Shown here: positions 13,302 to 24,519 of the stretch, in pieces
How the letters are laid out: the number at the start of each line of letters is the position of its first letter
How positions within the stretch are numbered: the first letter of the stretch is position 1
NCBI GenBank assembly: GCA_946811185.2
Contig: OX328107.1
Span: 27,921,587-27,985,586, forward strand
DNA length: 64,000 nucleotides
Direction: 5' to 3'
DNA from: Hippopus hippopus
Lineage: Eukaryota; Mollusca; Bivalvia; Cardiida; Cardiidae
The notes under the pieces: generated by a model
Seen by the model: only the letters and a program-made list of their open reading frames with translations
What the model was told of the DNA's origin: nothing
The model's database searches: none
Program-made: the position numbers and the translations under genes

Positions 13302-14530
13302 TTCTTAGATTCTTGCCCAAGGTCTTGTGTACACCCAAGACTCGTCCCTACCAAGACAGCTTGCTCAAGGTCTTGTGTACAGCCAAGACTCGTCCCTACC
13401 AAGACAGCTTGCTCAAGGTCTTGTGTAAAGCCAAGCCTAGTATTTACCATGATGGCTTGCCAAAGATTTTGTGTACAGCAAAGCCTAGTATCTATCAGGA
13501 CGGCTTGTATAATGTGTTTTGTTCAGTAAATCCTAGTATCTTTCATGACGGCTTGCTCAAGGTCTTGTGTACAGCCAAGCCTAGTCCCCACCATGACGGC
13601 TTGTCAAGGTCTTGTGTAAAGCAAAGCCTAGTATATACATGTACCATGATGGTTTGCTCAAGGTATTGTGTACATCTAAGCCTAGTCCCTACCATGACAG
13701 CTTGCTCAAGTTCTTGTGTACAGACAGGCCTAGTATCTACCAGTACAGCTTGCTCAAGGTCTTGTGTACAGCCACACCAAGTATCATCATGACTGCTTCC
13801 TCAAGGGCTTGTGTACAGTCAAGCCTAGTATCTACCAGTACAGCTTGCTCAAGGTTTTGTGTACAGCCAGGTCAATTATCACCAAGACAGCTTGCTTAAG
13901 GTCTTGTGTACAGCCAGGTCAAGTATCACCATGACGGCTTGCTCAAGGTCTTGTGTAGAGCTAAGCCTAGTATCTGCCATGGCAGCTTGCTTAGAGTCTT
14001 GTGTAAAGCCAAGCCTAGAATCTACCAGTACAGCTTGCTTAAGGTCTTATGTACAGCCAAGCCTAGTATCTGCCTTGGCAGCTTGCTTAGGGTCTTGTGT
14101 ACAACCAAGCCTAGTGTCTACCATGACAGCTTGCTTAAGGTCTTGTGTACAGCCAAGCCTAGTATCCACCATGAGAGCTTGCTCAAGGTCTTGTACAGTG
14201 TGGCCTAGGATCCATCATGACAGCTTGCTTAGGGTCTTGTGTACAGTCAAGCCTAGTATCTACCCTGACAGTTTGCTCAATGTGTTGTGTACAGCCAGGT
14301 CAAGCATCACCATGACAGCTTGCTTAAGGTCTTGTGTACAGCCAGGGCTAGAATCTACCATGACAGCTTGCTTAAGGTCTTGTGTACAGCCAAATCAAGT
14401 ATCAACATGACAGCTTGCTCAAGGTCTTGTGTACAGCTAAGCCTAGTATCTACCATGGCAGCTTGCTTAAGGTCTTGTGTAAAGCCAAGCTTAGTACCTA
14501 CAATGACGGCTTGCTTAAGAACTTGTGATT
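13302..14530 (+). repeat. 48-bp minisatellite, about 25 copies
   Basis: The unit runs TCTTGTGTACAGCCAAGCCT then AGTATCTACCATGACAGC and TTGCTCAAGG. Because 48 is a multiple of three, two plus frames stay open over long stretches: one repeats KVLCTAKPSIYHDSLL, the other ACSRSCVQPSLVSTMT. Frames are broken by indels, for example near 13,590-13,610 and 14,190. No start context, splice site or unique flanking protein is visible, so it is called a repeat and not a gene. Confidence 0.93.
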
Positions 14531-14882
14531 AACAAACCTTATTCTTAATCCAGGCAATCAGCTCAAGACCTTGAGCCATGCATAGTGTCCAGAGTAGCCA
14601 CTTTTTCATCACAATAGGCACAAGTGTACTGTCTTGTCAACGGCGCCAAGTACAAACGTATGTAGGTATTTTACGACAAGGGTAATATTAATTGTTTTAA
14701 AGATTCCCTACTTGAGAAAGGAAGTCAAACCATTAAAGGCAATTGACGTATCTCGTGAATTATTTGAGCGAAACACTTCCTTGGAAAAAATGTAATATCG
14801 AACAATATGATTGGTCCACCTGAAATTCAATGTTCCTAGAAGCTGTTGTTTGTCTCCCTCCCCCTCTTTCCTACCCTGACTC
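14531..14882. other. Unassigned intergenic DNA
   Basis: Nothing recognisable apart from scattered MITE-like words. A 79-codon minus ORF here runs into the adjacent MITE-1 and is not supported. Confidence 0.4.
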
Positions 14883-15105
14883 CTTCTTACCAAACGACAA
14901 ATTGTTAGTCTTGTCCAAACTGAAATTATCTTAAGACGACATTTCAAATATGATTGAAAAGATTTGTCCCTAAAAGGGTAAAAAAGAATTGTGGGCGAAG
15001 GAGAAATTACTGGATACCAGTATTTTCTTCTTTTCCCAGAATGTTTTCAAAAGCCGTCCTCTCAAGAATTTTAAATCTTGAGATTGTTTGGTAAAGGATT
15101 AACGG
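14883..15105. mobile_element. MITE-1 copy
   Basis: Left end CTTACCAAACGACAAATTG, degenerate core ACTGGATACCAGT, right end TTTGGTAAAGGATTAA. Confidence 0.8.
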
Positions 15106-15164
15106 TCCATATGTGTTGAGTTTTATTTGATTTCAGTTAAATGTTGTGGCTGTATTTGAGCCAC

Positions 15165-15425
15165 ACACTGTTAACGTGGTGGGGGGAGGAAGGAGGGGGC
15201 GTGTTTAATGCATCTACAAAAAGTATCGACCCAGGTGGTGAGTCTGCCTAGACCGCACAGGTTAACCGGTGTCGAAATCTTTTACTGTCTATGAGTTTTC
15301 TGTATGTCCAATGTCCAATGACCATTTTACCTCATAATTCAGTTGGTTGTTTAATAAAATAGATTTCATGTATCCATACTTTATAGATGACGTGCTTGGT
15401 ATAGCACGGAGATTCATTAAATCCC
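15165..15425. mobile_element. Degenerate MITE-3 copy
   Basis: TTTAATGCATCTACAAAAAG, a decayed core, and CACGGAGATTCATTAAATCC follow the order of MITE-3. A GGGGGGAGGAAGGAGGGGGC stretch replaces part of its left end. Confidence 0.55.
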
Positions 15426-15536
15426 ATTCTGTAATCATTTGACGAGGAAATATTAGTGTTCAAGCTCACAGAAAACAGTGTTTTTCTTCATACAGTACAA
15501 TAAAAATAACAAAGAATTCATAATAAAGCTCAACTC

Positions 15537-15750
15537 TTTACCAAACGAAATAATCTTTATACACATCAAAACCTGACAGACGGCAAATAAGATGTGGTTA
15601 AAATAAATTGATTTGTCCTTGACATGGTAAAAAACATTATTGGAAATGGAGAAAATGCTGGTAACCTGCCTTTTCTCCCTTGCCTTCAAAACTTTTCAAA
15701 GCGTTCTTTTTCAGGGGCCGTTAAAATGTGGTGTTATTAGGTTAAGACTG
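15537..15750. mobile_element. MITE-1 copy
   Basis: Left end AACTCTTTACCAAACGA, core GAGAAAATGCTGGTAACC with a damaged right arm, right end near GTTATTAGGTTAAG. Confidence 0.75.
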
Positions 15751-15784
15751 AAAAACAATTATATAGACTTCTCCCATTACAGGT

Positions 15785-18700
15785 TTTACGCTGCTCTGGC
15801 AAAATACCCTAACAAACTTGCCACAGCTCTGACCCAATACCCTAACAAACTTGCTGCAGCTCTGGCCCAATACTCTAATAAACTTGCCGCAACTCTGGCC
15901 GAATACCCCAACAAACTTGCCGTATCTCTGACCGAATACCCCAACAAACTTGCCGCAACTCTGGCCAAATACCCTAACAAACTTGACTTAGCTCTAACCG
16001 AATAACCTAACAAACTTTCCCAATTCTGACCGAATACCCTAACAAACTTGCCGCAACAATGGCCAAATACCCTCACACACTTGCCGCAGTTCTGACCGAA
16101 TACCCTAACAAACTCGTCGCAGCTCTGACCGAATATCCTAACAAACCTGCCGCAGCTCTAGCCGAATACCCTAACAAACCTGCTACAGCTCTGACCGAAG
16201 ACCCTAACAAACTTGCCGCAGCTCTGACTAAATTCCCTAACAGACTTGCCGCAACTCTGACAGAATACCCTAACAGACTTGCCGCAGCTCTGACCGAATA
16301 CCCCTACAAACTTGCCGCAGCTCTGACCGAATACCCTAACAAACTTGCCGCAGCTCTGACCGAATACCCTAACAAACTTGCCGCAGCTCTGACCGATTAC
16401 CCTAACAGACTTGCCGCAGCTCTAGCCGAATATTCTTACGCACTGGCGCATCTCTAATCGAATACCCTAACAAACCTGCCGCAGCTCTGACCGAATATAC
16501 TAACAAATCTGCCGCAGCTCTAGCCGAATATCCTAACAAACCTGCTGGAGCTCTGACCGAAGACCCAAACACACTTGCCACATCTCCGACCGAATACCCA
16601 AATAAACTTGCCGCACATCTGATCAAAGACCCTAACAAATTTGCAGCATCTCTGAAGGAATACCCTAACGCACTTGTCGCATCTCTGACCGAATACCCTA
16701 ACAAACTTGCCGTAGCTCTGACCGAATACCCCAACAAACTTGTCGCAACTCTGGCCTAATACCCTAACAAACTTGCCTTAGCTCTAACCGAAAACCCTAA
16801 CAGACTTGCCGTGGTTCTGATCGAATACCCTAACAAACTTGCCACAGCTCTTACCGAATACCCTAACAAACTTCCCCTAACTATGGCCAAATACCCTAAA
16901 ACACTTCCCGCATTTCTGACCGAATACCCTAACAAACTCGTCGCAGCTCTGACAAAATACCCTTACAAACTTGCTGCAGTTCTGACCGAATACCCTAAAA
17001 AACTTGCCGCAGCTCTGACCAGTTACCCTAACACACTTGCCGCAGCTCTGACTGAATACCCTAAGAAAACTTGCCGCAACTATGGCCAAATACCCTAACA
17101 AACTTGCCGCAGCTCTGACCGAATAACCAAACAAATTTGCCACAGCTCTGAACGAATACCCTAACAAACTTGCCGCAGCTCTGACCGATTACCCTAACAG
17201 ACTTGCCGCAGCTCTGACCGAATACCCTTACAAACTTGCCGCAGCTCTGACCGAATACCCTAACAAACTTGCCGCAGCTCTGAACGAATACCCTAACAAA
17301 CTTGCCGCAGCTCTGACCGATTACCCTAACAAACTTGTCGCAGCCCTAGCCGAATACCCTAACGTACTAGTCGTATCTCTGGTCGAATACCCCAACAAAC
17401 CTGCCGCAGCTCTAACCGAATATCCTTACAAACCTGCCGCAGCTCTAGCCGAATACCCTAACAAACCTGCTGCAGCTCTGACCGAAGATCCTAACAAACT
17501 TGCCACATCTCTGACCGAATACCCAAATAAACTTACCGCACATCTCGTCAAAGACCCTAACAAACTTGCATCATCTCTAAAGGAAAACCCTAACGCACTT
17601 GTCGCATCTCTGATCGAATACCCTAACAAACTTGCAGCAGTTCTGACCGAATACCCTAACGTACTAGCCGCATCTCTGACCGAATACCTTAATAGACTTG
17701 CCACAACTCTGACCAAATACCCTCACGAACTTGCCGCATATCTGACTGAATACCCTAACAAAGTTGCTGCTGCTCAGACCTAACACCGTAGCAAACTTGT
17801 CCCAGCTCTAATCGAATATTTTAACAAATTTGCCGTAGCTCTGACCGAATACGCTTACGTCATGCTGCAGCCGGACCAAATATCCTGAAAAACTTGCCAC
17901 ACATTTCGTCCGGATATCCTAACAAACCTGCTTCAGCTATAAACAAATACGCTAAGAAACTTTTCACTGCTCTGACCGAATACCCTAACAAATTTGCAGC
18001 AGCTTTGACCATATTCCCTAGCAAAATTACCAAAGCTTTGACCGCTTCCCCTTACTAGTTTTCTGCAGCTCTGATCGAATACCCTAAAAAACTTGCCGCA
18101 TCTCTGACCGAATAACCCAACAAATTTGCCAAGGCTTTGACTGCTTACTCTACTAACAAAGTTGCCGCAGCTCTGACCGATTATCCTAACAAAGTTGCCG
18201 CAGCTCTGACCGATTACCCTAACAAACTTGCCGCAGTTCAGATCGAATACCCTAACAAACTTTGCGCAGCTCTGATCGAATACCTTAACAAACTTGCCGC
18301 AGCTCTGACCGAATACCTTTACAAATTTGCCGCAGCTCTTACTGAATACCCTAACAAACTTGCCACAGCTCTTACTGAATATCCTGACAAATTTGCCAAA
18401 GCTCTGATCGAATACCCAAACAAATTTGCAAAGGCTTTGACCGAATACATTTACAAATTTGCAAACGCTTTGACCAAATACATTTACAAATTTGCTAAGG
18501 CCTTGACCAATCCCCTAGCAAATTTTCCAAGGTTTTGACCAAATCCCCTAGCAAATTTGCTGCATCTTTTACTAAATACTTTGAAAAAATTGTCAAGGCG
18601 TTGATCAAATCCTCTAGCAAAGTAGCCCTTACACATTTGTTGCAGCTCTGGCCGAATATTCTGACAAATTAGCCGTAGCTTTGACCCAAAATCTTAACAA

Positions 18701-19265
18701 ATTTGCCGCAGCTTTAACCGGATACCCTTATAAATTTGCCTCTGCTCAAACCAATTGCCCTGACAAGTTTGCCTTCAATTACATGTACTCTTTTAAACTT
18801 GAAGCAACTCTGACCGAAAATCCTAACAAATTTTCCAACGCTTTGACTGAGTACCCTAACAAATTTACCGCAGCTATGACAGAAACACCCTAACAAGTCT
18901 GCCGAGACTCTGACCGAACACCCGTACAAATTTGTCAAGGCTTTGATCGAATATCTAAACAAATTTGCCGCACCACTAAGCGAATACCCTAACAAATTTG
19001 CCGATGCTTTGACCAAATACCCTAACAAATTTGCCGATGCTTTGACCAAATACCCTAACAAATTTGCCCAGGCTTTGATCGAATACCCGAGCAAATTTGT
19101 CCAGGCTTTGATTGAATCCTCAGACAAATTTGCCACAGCTTTAACCGAATACCCAAACAAATTTTCCAAATCTTTGACCGAAAACCCTAACAAATTTGTC
19201 CAGGCTTTTATCAAATACCCCAACAAATTTGCCGCAGGTTTGACCGAATTCCCGTACAAGTTTGA
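15785..19265. repeat. 33-bp minisatellite, about 105 copies
   Basis: The unit is CTCTGACCGAATACCCTAAC followed by AAACTTGCCGCAG. Since 33 is a multiple of three the plus frame repeats the 11-residue motif ALTEYPNKLAA and the minus frame repeats LLGYSVRAAAS, giving broken ORFs on both strands (longest 198 codons, minus, 18,714-19,310). The middle, about 16,250-17,350, is the most uniform. Past about 18,400 the units drift to AAATTTGCCAAGGCTTTGAC. Stops such as GAATAACC and frame breaks near 16,430 and 17,075 argue against a working protein. No unique exon is attached. Confidence 0.93.
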
Positions 19266-19555
19266 AGTACACGACCTTGAAAGAAACACCTTTACAATTA
19301 AAACAAACAATTGTTTAGTACATAGCTATACAATTAAACATTGTGGAAAAAGGAGAACATGCTCGTTATCCGAAATTTCTCCTGTTGCCGGTACGTTTTC
19401 AAAGGTCATCTTGCTGCATGAGGAAAGAAAATGTCGTCTGAAGGGTCTACTTAGTTACTCTTTACTAGATTTTTTTTTTTAAAAAAACTGACTTGTCCAT
19501 ATTGAAAGCACTTACAGATGACAAATTAACTGTCGCTCAAATAATGAGATATAAC

Positions 19556-19816
19556 GAGCCATGCTCTAGCAAAAGGAGACTTAATGCATCTCCATGCTGC
19601 ATGCTACCAAGCAAGTCGTCACTTGATCGTGCCTCCATAAAAGTTATTTAGCCTAACAATCCACTGGATCTAGAGGTAGAATAGTCCTTTACCTTGCAGA
19701 AAACTGACCTATAGCAAAAAGTTTTGACCAATGTCAGCCTGTGCGGACTGTGCAAGCTGACATGGGTCGATATTTTTTGCAGATGCATTAAGTCCCCTTG
19801 TCATAGTGCATGGCTC
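19556..19816. mobile_element. MITE-3 copy
   Basis: GAGCCATGCTCTAGCAAAAG at the left and TAGTGCATGGCTCA at the right form the inverted ends. The core TGCGGACTGTGCAAGCTGAC is partly decayed. Confidence 0.8.
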
Positions 19817-19905
19817 ATTATTATTTATAATGGGTGAAGAATAGGAGAAAACGCTTGTTAGCAGTATTTTCCTTTCTTTCCGGAATGTTTTCAAAAGCCT
19901 CCCCC
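19817..19905. mobile_element. MITE-1 fragment
   Basis: GGAGAAAACGCTTGTTAGCAG and ATGTTTTCAAAAGCC match the MITE-1 core and right shoulder. The fragment is cut off where the next SINE begins. Confidence 0.55.
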
Positions 19906-20226
19906 CACAGGCTCCTTCCGAGCCCCGGTAAGGCAGTCGGTAGCGTACAGGACTTGAGACCAAGGGGTCGCTGTGTCGAATCTCCAGATCAGCCAATTTC
20001 TTTCCAGGGATTGATGATAGTCATTGCAACAGGATTCATTCCTCTCTCACTGCTGATCATTGTTCCGCCCATGGTTACGTGGAAAAGTAGCCAGTGGCTT
20101 GGGAAGAATATTGTGCAAAGAACTGGTGGAAATAAACGCCAGGAAAGCATGGATAGGTGCACTGGCCGCCGCGGTATAAATGAAATAATGTTGAAAGGGG
20201 CGTTAAATACCAATCAATCAATCCAC
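19906..20226 (+). mobile_element. tRNA-derived SINE, type B
   Basis: The head CCCCGGTAAGGCAGTCGGTAG with the B-box region GTGTCGAATCTCC is tRNA-like. The body contains CAGTGGCTTGGGAAGAATATT and GGTGCACTGGCCGCCG, and the 3' end is CAATCAATCAATCC. It is close to the full copy at 36,985-37,310. ORFs over it are spurious. Confidence 0.85.
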
Positions 20227-20332
20227 AGGCTCGCAGAAACAGTGGCTTCTTTAGTAATCGGTTAATCGATCTGCGGCTAGTCGACCTATCATTATGTTTA
20301 TTGTTTTTCTTCACCAATGCTTAGCCTCTGCC

Positions 20333-20572
20333 TCGCTCTGGCAAAAGGTGGCTTAATGCTTCTCCGTGATGTATGATACCAAGCAAGTAATCATAATTAT
20401 GTGTCCATAACATCCATTTTGTATAACCGACTGAATCCTGAGGTACAGTGGTCTTTTGACATGCAGAAAATTGACCAATAGCAAAAAGTTTAGACCCAGG
20501 TCAGCCTGCGCGCACTGCGCAAGCTGACCTAGGTCGATACTTTTTTGCAAATGCATTGAGCCCTCTAATGGC
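20333..20572. mobile_element. MITE-3 copy
   Basis: GCTCTGGCAAAAGGTGGCTT at the left, core GCCTGCGCGCACTGCGCAAG and GCAAATGCATTGAGCCC at the right. Same orientation as the copy at 12,602. Confidence 0.8.
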
Positions 20573-20821
20573 AATAAGAGATTATCTTTTTTTCTTGCGT
20601 TATTCTAGGTATGGATATAGCAGTCATGGTAACTAACCATACAATGTGATACGCGTTTTTATGTATGTGTATTAATGGAACGCGATAACCGCGGCCCTTG
20701 TTTACAATAATTCAGAGCATTCTATCTTCGTATACGGGAAGAACAGGTAAATTATCCGATAATTTTAGTTAAAATGTAAATTGAAAAGGCTTAAAAGTTT
20801 TACAAGCTACCGATCTTCCTA

Positions 20822-20895
20822 AGCGATCAGTGGTGTAATGGATAAAATCCCTGTCTTTCAAACCTACTATCCTGGTTCGAGCCGTAAGGCCCACC
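20822..20895 (+). mobile_element. tRNA-like sequence, probably a SINE head
   Basis: A-box-like TGGTGTAATGGATAA and B-box-like GGTTCGAGCC are spaced as in a tRNA, but the acceptor arms do not pair, so it is read as a SINE head or tRNA relic and not a working tRNA. Confidence 0.45.
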
Positions 20896-20899
20896 TTTT

Positions 20900-22320
20900 T
20901 AGGACGAAAGTTATATACTATTTCGGTTTTCTCCTTTCTTTTCTTTTCCTTGTTTGATTGTCTTTTGTGTTTCTTTTTCTTTTCTTCTTTTTTTTTTTTT
21001 AGACGTGTATATCTTTTTGTCATTGATATTGTTTTGTTATTATTACATTTTATTCTAATTCCTTTTATTCTTCTTGTTTTAAAGCATATTTCTATATGAC
21101 TGACACAACAATAAAATGATAAGTGCGCAACTCTCATCCCGTGCACTGGCGGTATCGGTACTCGCTTTATTTTCACTGGCCGTATCGGTACCCTTAGCCT
21201 CTTAACATTCAGTATCTGTTGCTTCTTCGTCGCTGACCGCAGTTATTCACTGCTCACAGGCTTCTTAATCTGCAATGTCTGCTTTAAAAAAAAATATTCA
21301 TTCTGCTAAGACCGCATGTCTGCGGTAACCTTTCCACTCAGATTGCTTTAGTTTTCAAGCGGTTCCGTTCCACAGGTGTTTCAAATTAAATCCTTGTGCA
21401 GTCAAGCTTCCGAGATGCTTAAGTTCCCAACTGTAGGGAAAAGTGAGTAGCCATATCTCTCCCATCGAAACCATGAAACAGGAAGAAAACTAGTAGCCAG
21501 AAATTTCTGGCATCAATTCCTCTACAAGAAATTTCTGGGCTCGTTTTTCCCAAATTTCACAAGGATGAATGAGCAATCTCGTGTGATGTCAGTTAAATAT
21601 GAATGAGACTACTAATTACAGGTATTTTTGAGCGAGTTTACAAGTTCGAGCGAATATATCAGCCAGACTGCATTAGCCACTGACAAACAGTTGTGTTTTT
21701 CTGGTAGAAAAATGTTTTAGCTCTCAGCTGTAGAAAAAAATAGGAGAATAACTGATGGGGTAGAAAAGATACGTTGTTTTTTGTAACCGGGGGCGAGTAA
21801 CGGACTGCATACAGTTAAATCCCTTGTTTATAATATATAGTCTATGGGTGAAAGAAATCAAACTACGGACCCCTATGCTTTGTCCCTGGTATTCCCTATT
21901 TGAATGTTTTGAACTGATCCAGTGTTTGTAAACAAAGGCCACAATTATCGCGTTTTGTTAGTATCTGTGTTTTACCATGTATTGACATGCGTCTTTTACC
22001 TGAACAAATCTATCTAACCCTTTTCGAAGACCATGGCTTATTTCCAATTAACCACTAGGTTTCGACTTTGCCCAACTTTACATCTGGTTCTGGGGGCCAA
22101 AGGTATGTCAGGCACTTTTGCAGACTCTGTAGATCAAGCTTAGGTTTCAGTATATGTGATGTTTAATCTTGGACGTACACTGTCTGGTTTTTCATATCTG
22201 GGTTATGATTTAAAAAAAAAAAAGATCTATACTTGGGTTGTATATTCTGATTCAATGAGAACGCACCACCATTTCTGGGTTTATCATGTACAATATCTGC
22301 ATTATATTGTTAGTTTGTTA
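20900..22320. other. Unassigned intergenic DNA
   Basis: A TC-rich tract with a poly-T run occupies about 20,930-21,000, and the rest shows no exon, RNA gene or clear repeat. Two adjacent similar pieces, CACTGGCGGTATCGGTACTC and CACTGGCCGTATCGGTACCC, occur near 21,144-21,192. Confidence 0.4.
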
Positions 22321-22326
22321 CTTTAA

Positions 22327-22574
22327 AATGCTCTGTGAAAAGAGGGGGTTAAAGTATCTGCAAAAAGTATCAACCCAAGTCAGCCTGCGTAGTCCGTGCA
22401 GGCTGACATGAATCGAAACTTTTTGTTACATGTCAATTTTCTGCATTTATAAGGACCTTTAACCTCAAGATTTAGTCGGTTGCTGTTTTAATGGATCTAT
22501 AATATTATGTCACGAATTGCTTGGTACCATTCATTACGGAGCTTCAGTGATCCCCCCTTTTGCCAGAGCATGGC
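22327..22574. mobile_element. MITE-3 copy
   Basis: ATGCTCTGTGAAAAGAGG at the left, core GCCTGCGTAGTCCGTGCAGGC, and CCTTTTGCCAGAGCATGGCT at the right. Confidence 0.88.
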
Positions 22575-22628
22575 TAAAAATTTGTTGTATCTGTATACTA
22601 TACAACGACCTTGTTGCTCTCTATAATT

Positions 22629-22805
22629 GGCCTGCAACACGCGAAAAGGGGCATTCGGACATTTTACGTAAAGTGTCGTCTCGGATCTTTATGTAATATA
22701 AAACGGAAAGTGTCGTTTCGGATTAGCCTGGGCGGATTGCGCAGGCTGATCCGAGACGACACTTTACGCAAATGTCCGAATGCCCCTTTTCGCGTGTTGC
22801 AGGCC
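22629..22805. mobile_element. MITE-4, short form (177 bp)
   Basis: Perfect outer inverted repeats begin GGCCTGCAACACGCGAAAAG, and the complementary flank extends to ATAATT outside them. One inner hairpin (GTGTCGTTTCGGATTAGCC pairing with GCTGATCCGAGACGACAC) is intact and the other is reduced to its first half. Confidence 0.9.
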
Positions 22806-23847
22806 AATTATCGGACACAGCACGGCTCATGCGAGTTTAGAAGCACACCTGTGAGGTTGTCTTACTTCTACAGTACTTTTTGTGTCGAAACGTTTAATGT
22901 ACACAATTCAGGTAAATACACAAGGCATAGATGACGGACATAGTCACGAAGTCGTCGACATGATAGCAGGTTGAAATTTTGCAAGACAGCGCGTAGAAGG
23001 ACTGTAAACATGGAATAGTATAGTGTAATGTCATCAAAGAGATTGGCTGTGGGGCGGATCCACAAGACGTGAAAGAGGGACATCTAGAAGAAAATGTCGC
23101 TAACTAGTGAAATAGTATCTTCAAGATAGACATCGGACAAAGGCACGAACTGCCCCGGAAACAAGGGGATCATGTATAACCGGCAGCCTAATACATGCTG
23201 ATCAACAGAACGTCGATGTTTGTTGCAAGTTCATGAAAAAGACCCAGAACTTTAGGGCTTACAGGTCGGTTAAACGGCAGTATATCAATTTTACCATGTG
23301 CCATCCATTATCTCCCGCTAGATGGCATTCTACAAATACACATCTATCTAATTTGGGCATTCTGGGTACAGAACCGGACTTCTTTTCAAAACAACAACCG
23401 TTACTTTGAATTTCAAAATGAAATAAACGTTTACTCAAAAAAAAAACGCTACCTGGTGCGATTCATTCAGGTATGATCGGCTAGCATGCAACCTATGCAT
23501 CGGCCATTTATTAAAACAGCCCTACATGCTTGTGTAATAGGCTAATAGCTTCGGTATAAGCCCTACTTTTCCCAAGTATTCGGGGATGCGTGATGCGTCA
23601 TAGCAGACAGGTCGAATCTTCGAAGAATATGACATGCGGAGACAACGTGTGCCATCAGCATCTTCAACGAACATTACAAAAATGAAATGATCAGACTTTG
23701 TATGCATATATATATGGCAAAAGGCGTGCGTCTTGGCGCTTAGAGGCAAACTTTTCAACGATTATTGTTGAAGGTATGTAAAGCAATTTTTGAGGTCGCA
23801 CAGTTATTTGGTAAGGAGTTAACTCTAAAAGCTGCTAAATACATAGA
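22806..23847. other. Unassigned sequence with weak coding look
   Basis: The stretch is not recognisably repetitive and has balanced composition. Minus-strand frames of 71 codons (23,083-22,868) and 78 codons (23,758-23,522) lie in it, but I recognise no family and see no splice-site pair joining them. It could be decayed coding DNA or a diverged transposon. Confidence 0.3.
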
Positions 23848-24006
23848 GTTTATTTCATCAGCTTGTGGTTAATACGGGGAAATATTTGCCGAAAAAGGGA
23901 AAGGTATGCAAAAATAACGAGTGCCGTAAGGCACGAGTTATTTTCGCGGACCTTTCCCTTTTGAGGCAAATATTTCCCCATATTAACCACAAGCTGACGA
24001 AATAAA
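23848..24006. mobile_element. Palindromic element (~160 bp)
   Basis: TTTATTTCATCAGCTTGTGG at the left pairs with CCACAAGCTGACGAAATAAA at the right. The arms continue inward through GGGGAAATATTTGCC and GGGAAAGG to a central hairpin GTGCCGTAAGGCAC. It behaves as a separate MITE family seen once here. Confidence 0.75.
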
Positions 24007-24154
24007 TTATATATTATATTTCCTCTGATTATTTTGTCATCGAATGCCACTTTTAAAACTTAAAAACTTAAAAAAGTAGTTCCAGATTTTCGGCAGGAGG
24101 AAAATATTCACTGTGACGGGGATATAATTCCCCCCAGCTTAAATTACGACATTT

Positions 24155-24160
24155 CTTTAC
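24155..24160. repeat. Left target-site duplication of the Polinton
   Basis: CTTTAC directly precedes the first base of the left inverted repeat and is repeated exactly at 35,638-35,643. Confidence 0.92.
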
Positions 24161-24169
24161 AGTAGTAAA

Positions 24170-24222
24170 GGAAGAGAGAATAGCCCACTGACAGGCCTGG
24201 TCAGTGGTCTATTCTCTCTTCC
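24170..24222. repeat. Terminal palindrome inside the Polinton end
   Basis: GGAAGAGAGAATAG and its complement CTATTCTCTCTTCC enclose CCCACTGACAGG and CCTGGTCAGTGG, giving ~26-bp arms with one mismatch and one unpaired base. The mirror copy is at 35,576-35,628. Confidence 0.85.
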
Positions 24223-24519
24223 CTGAGTGCCGTACATCACCACCCCTGAAAGGAATTTGTCCCTATTCTGCCATCCTGAAAGAATTTATCCCTTGCAAAA
24301 GTTCACAAAAGTTCACAAAAGGTCCGAGTAAGCGATAAAGTCCGAGATTCCGCATGAAAATGTTACTATAAATAGAATCATAGCATTCAAAATGGCGGCC
24401 TTGTGACTGACAGTCTGGGGAAAAATCCACCCCAAAGAGACTACCCTGAGTGGAATTTTTCTGCAAAAAAGGGAAAGGGGGGGGGAGGAGGCCAAAAAAT
24501 GATACATCTTCGAGTGCTC

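Noticed and set aside
13302..14530. CRISPR array
   Set aside because: Units are contiguous 48-bp repeats without unique spacers, and the DNA is animal nuclear sequence.
15785..19265. Telomere-like array because of CCCTAAC words
   Set aside because: CCCTAA occurs once per 33-bp unit and never as a pure hexamer run; the period is 33 bp.
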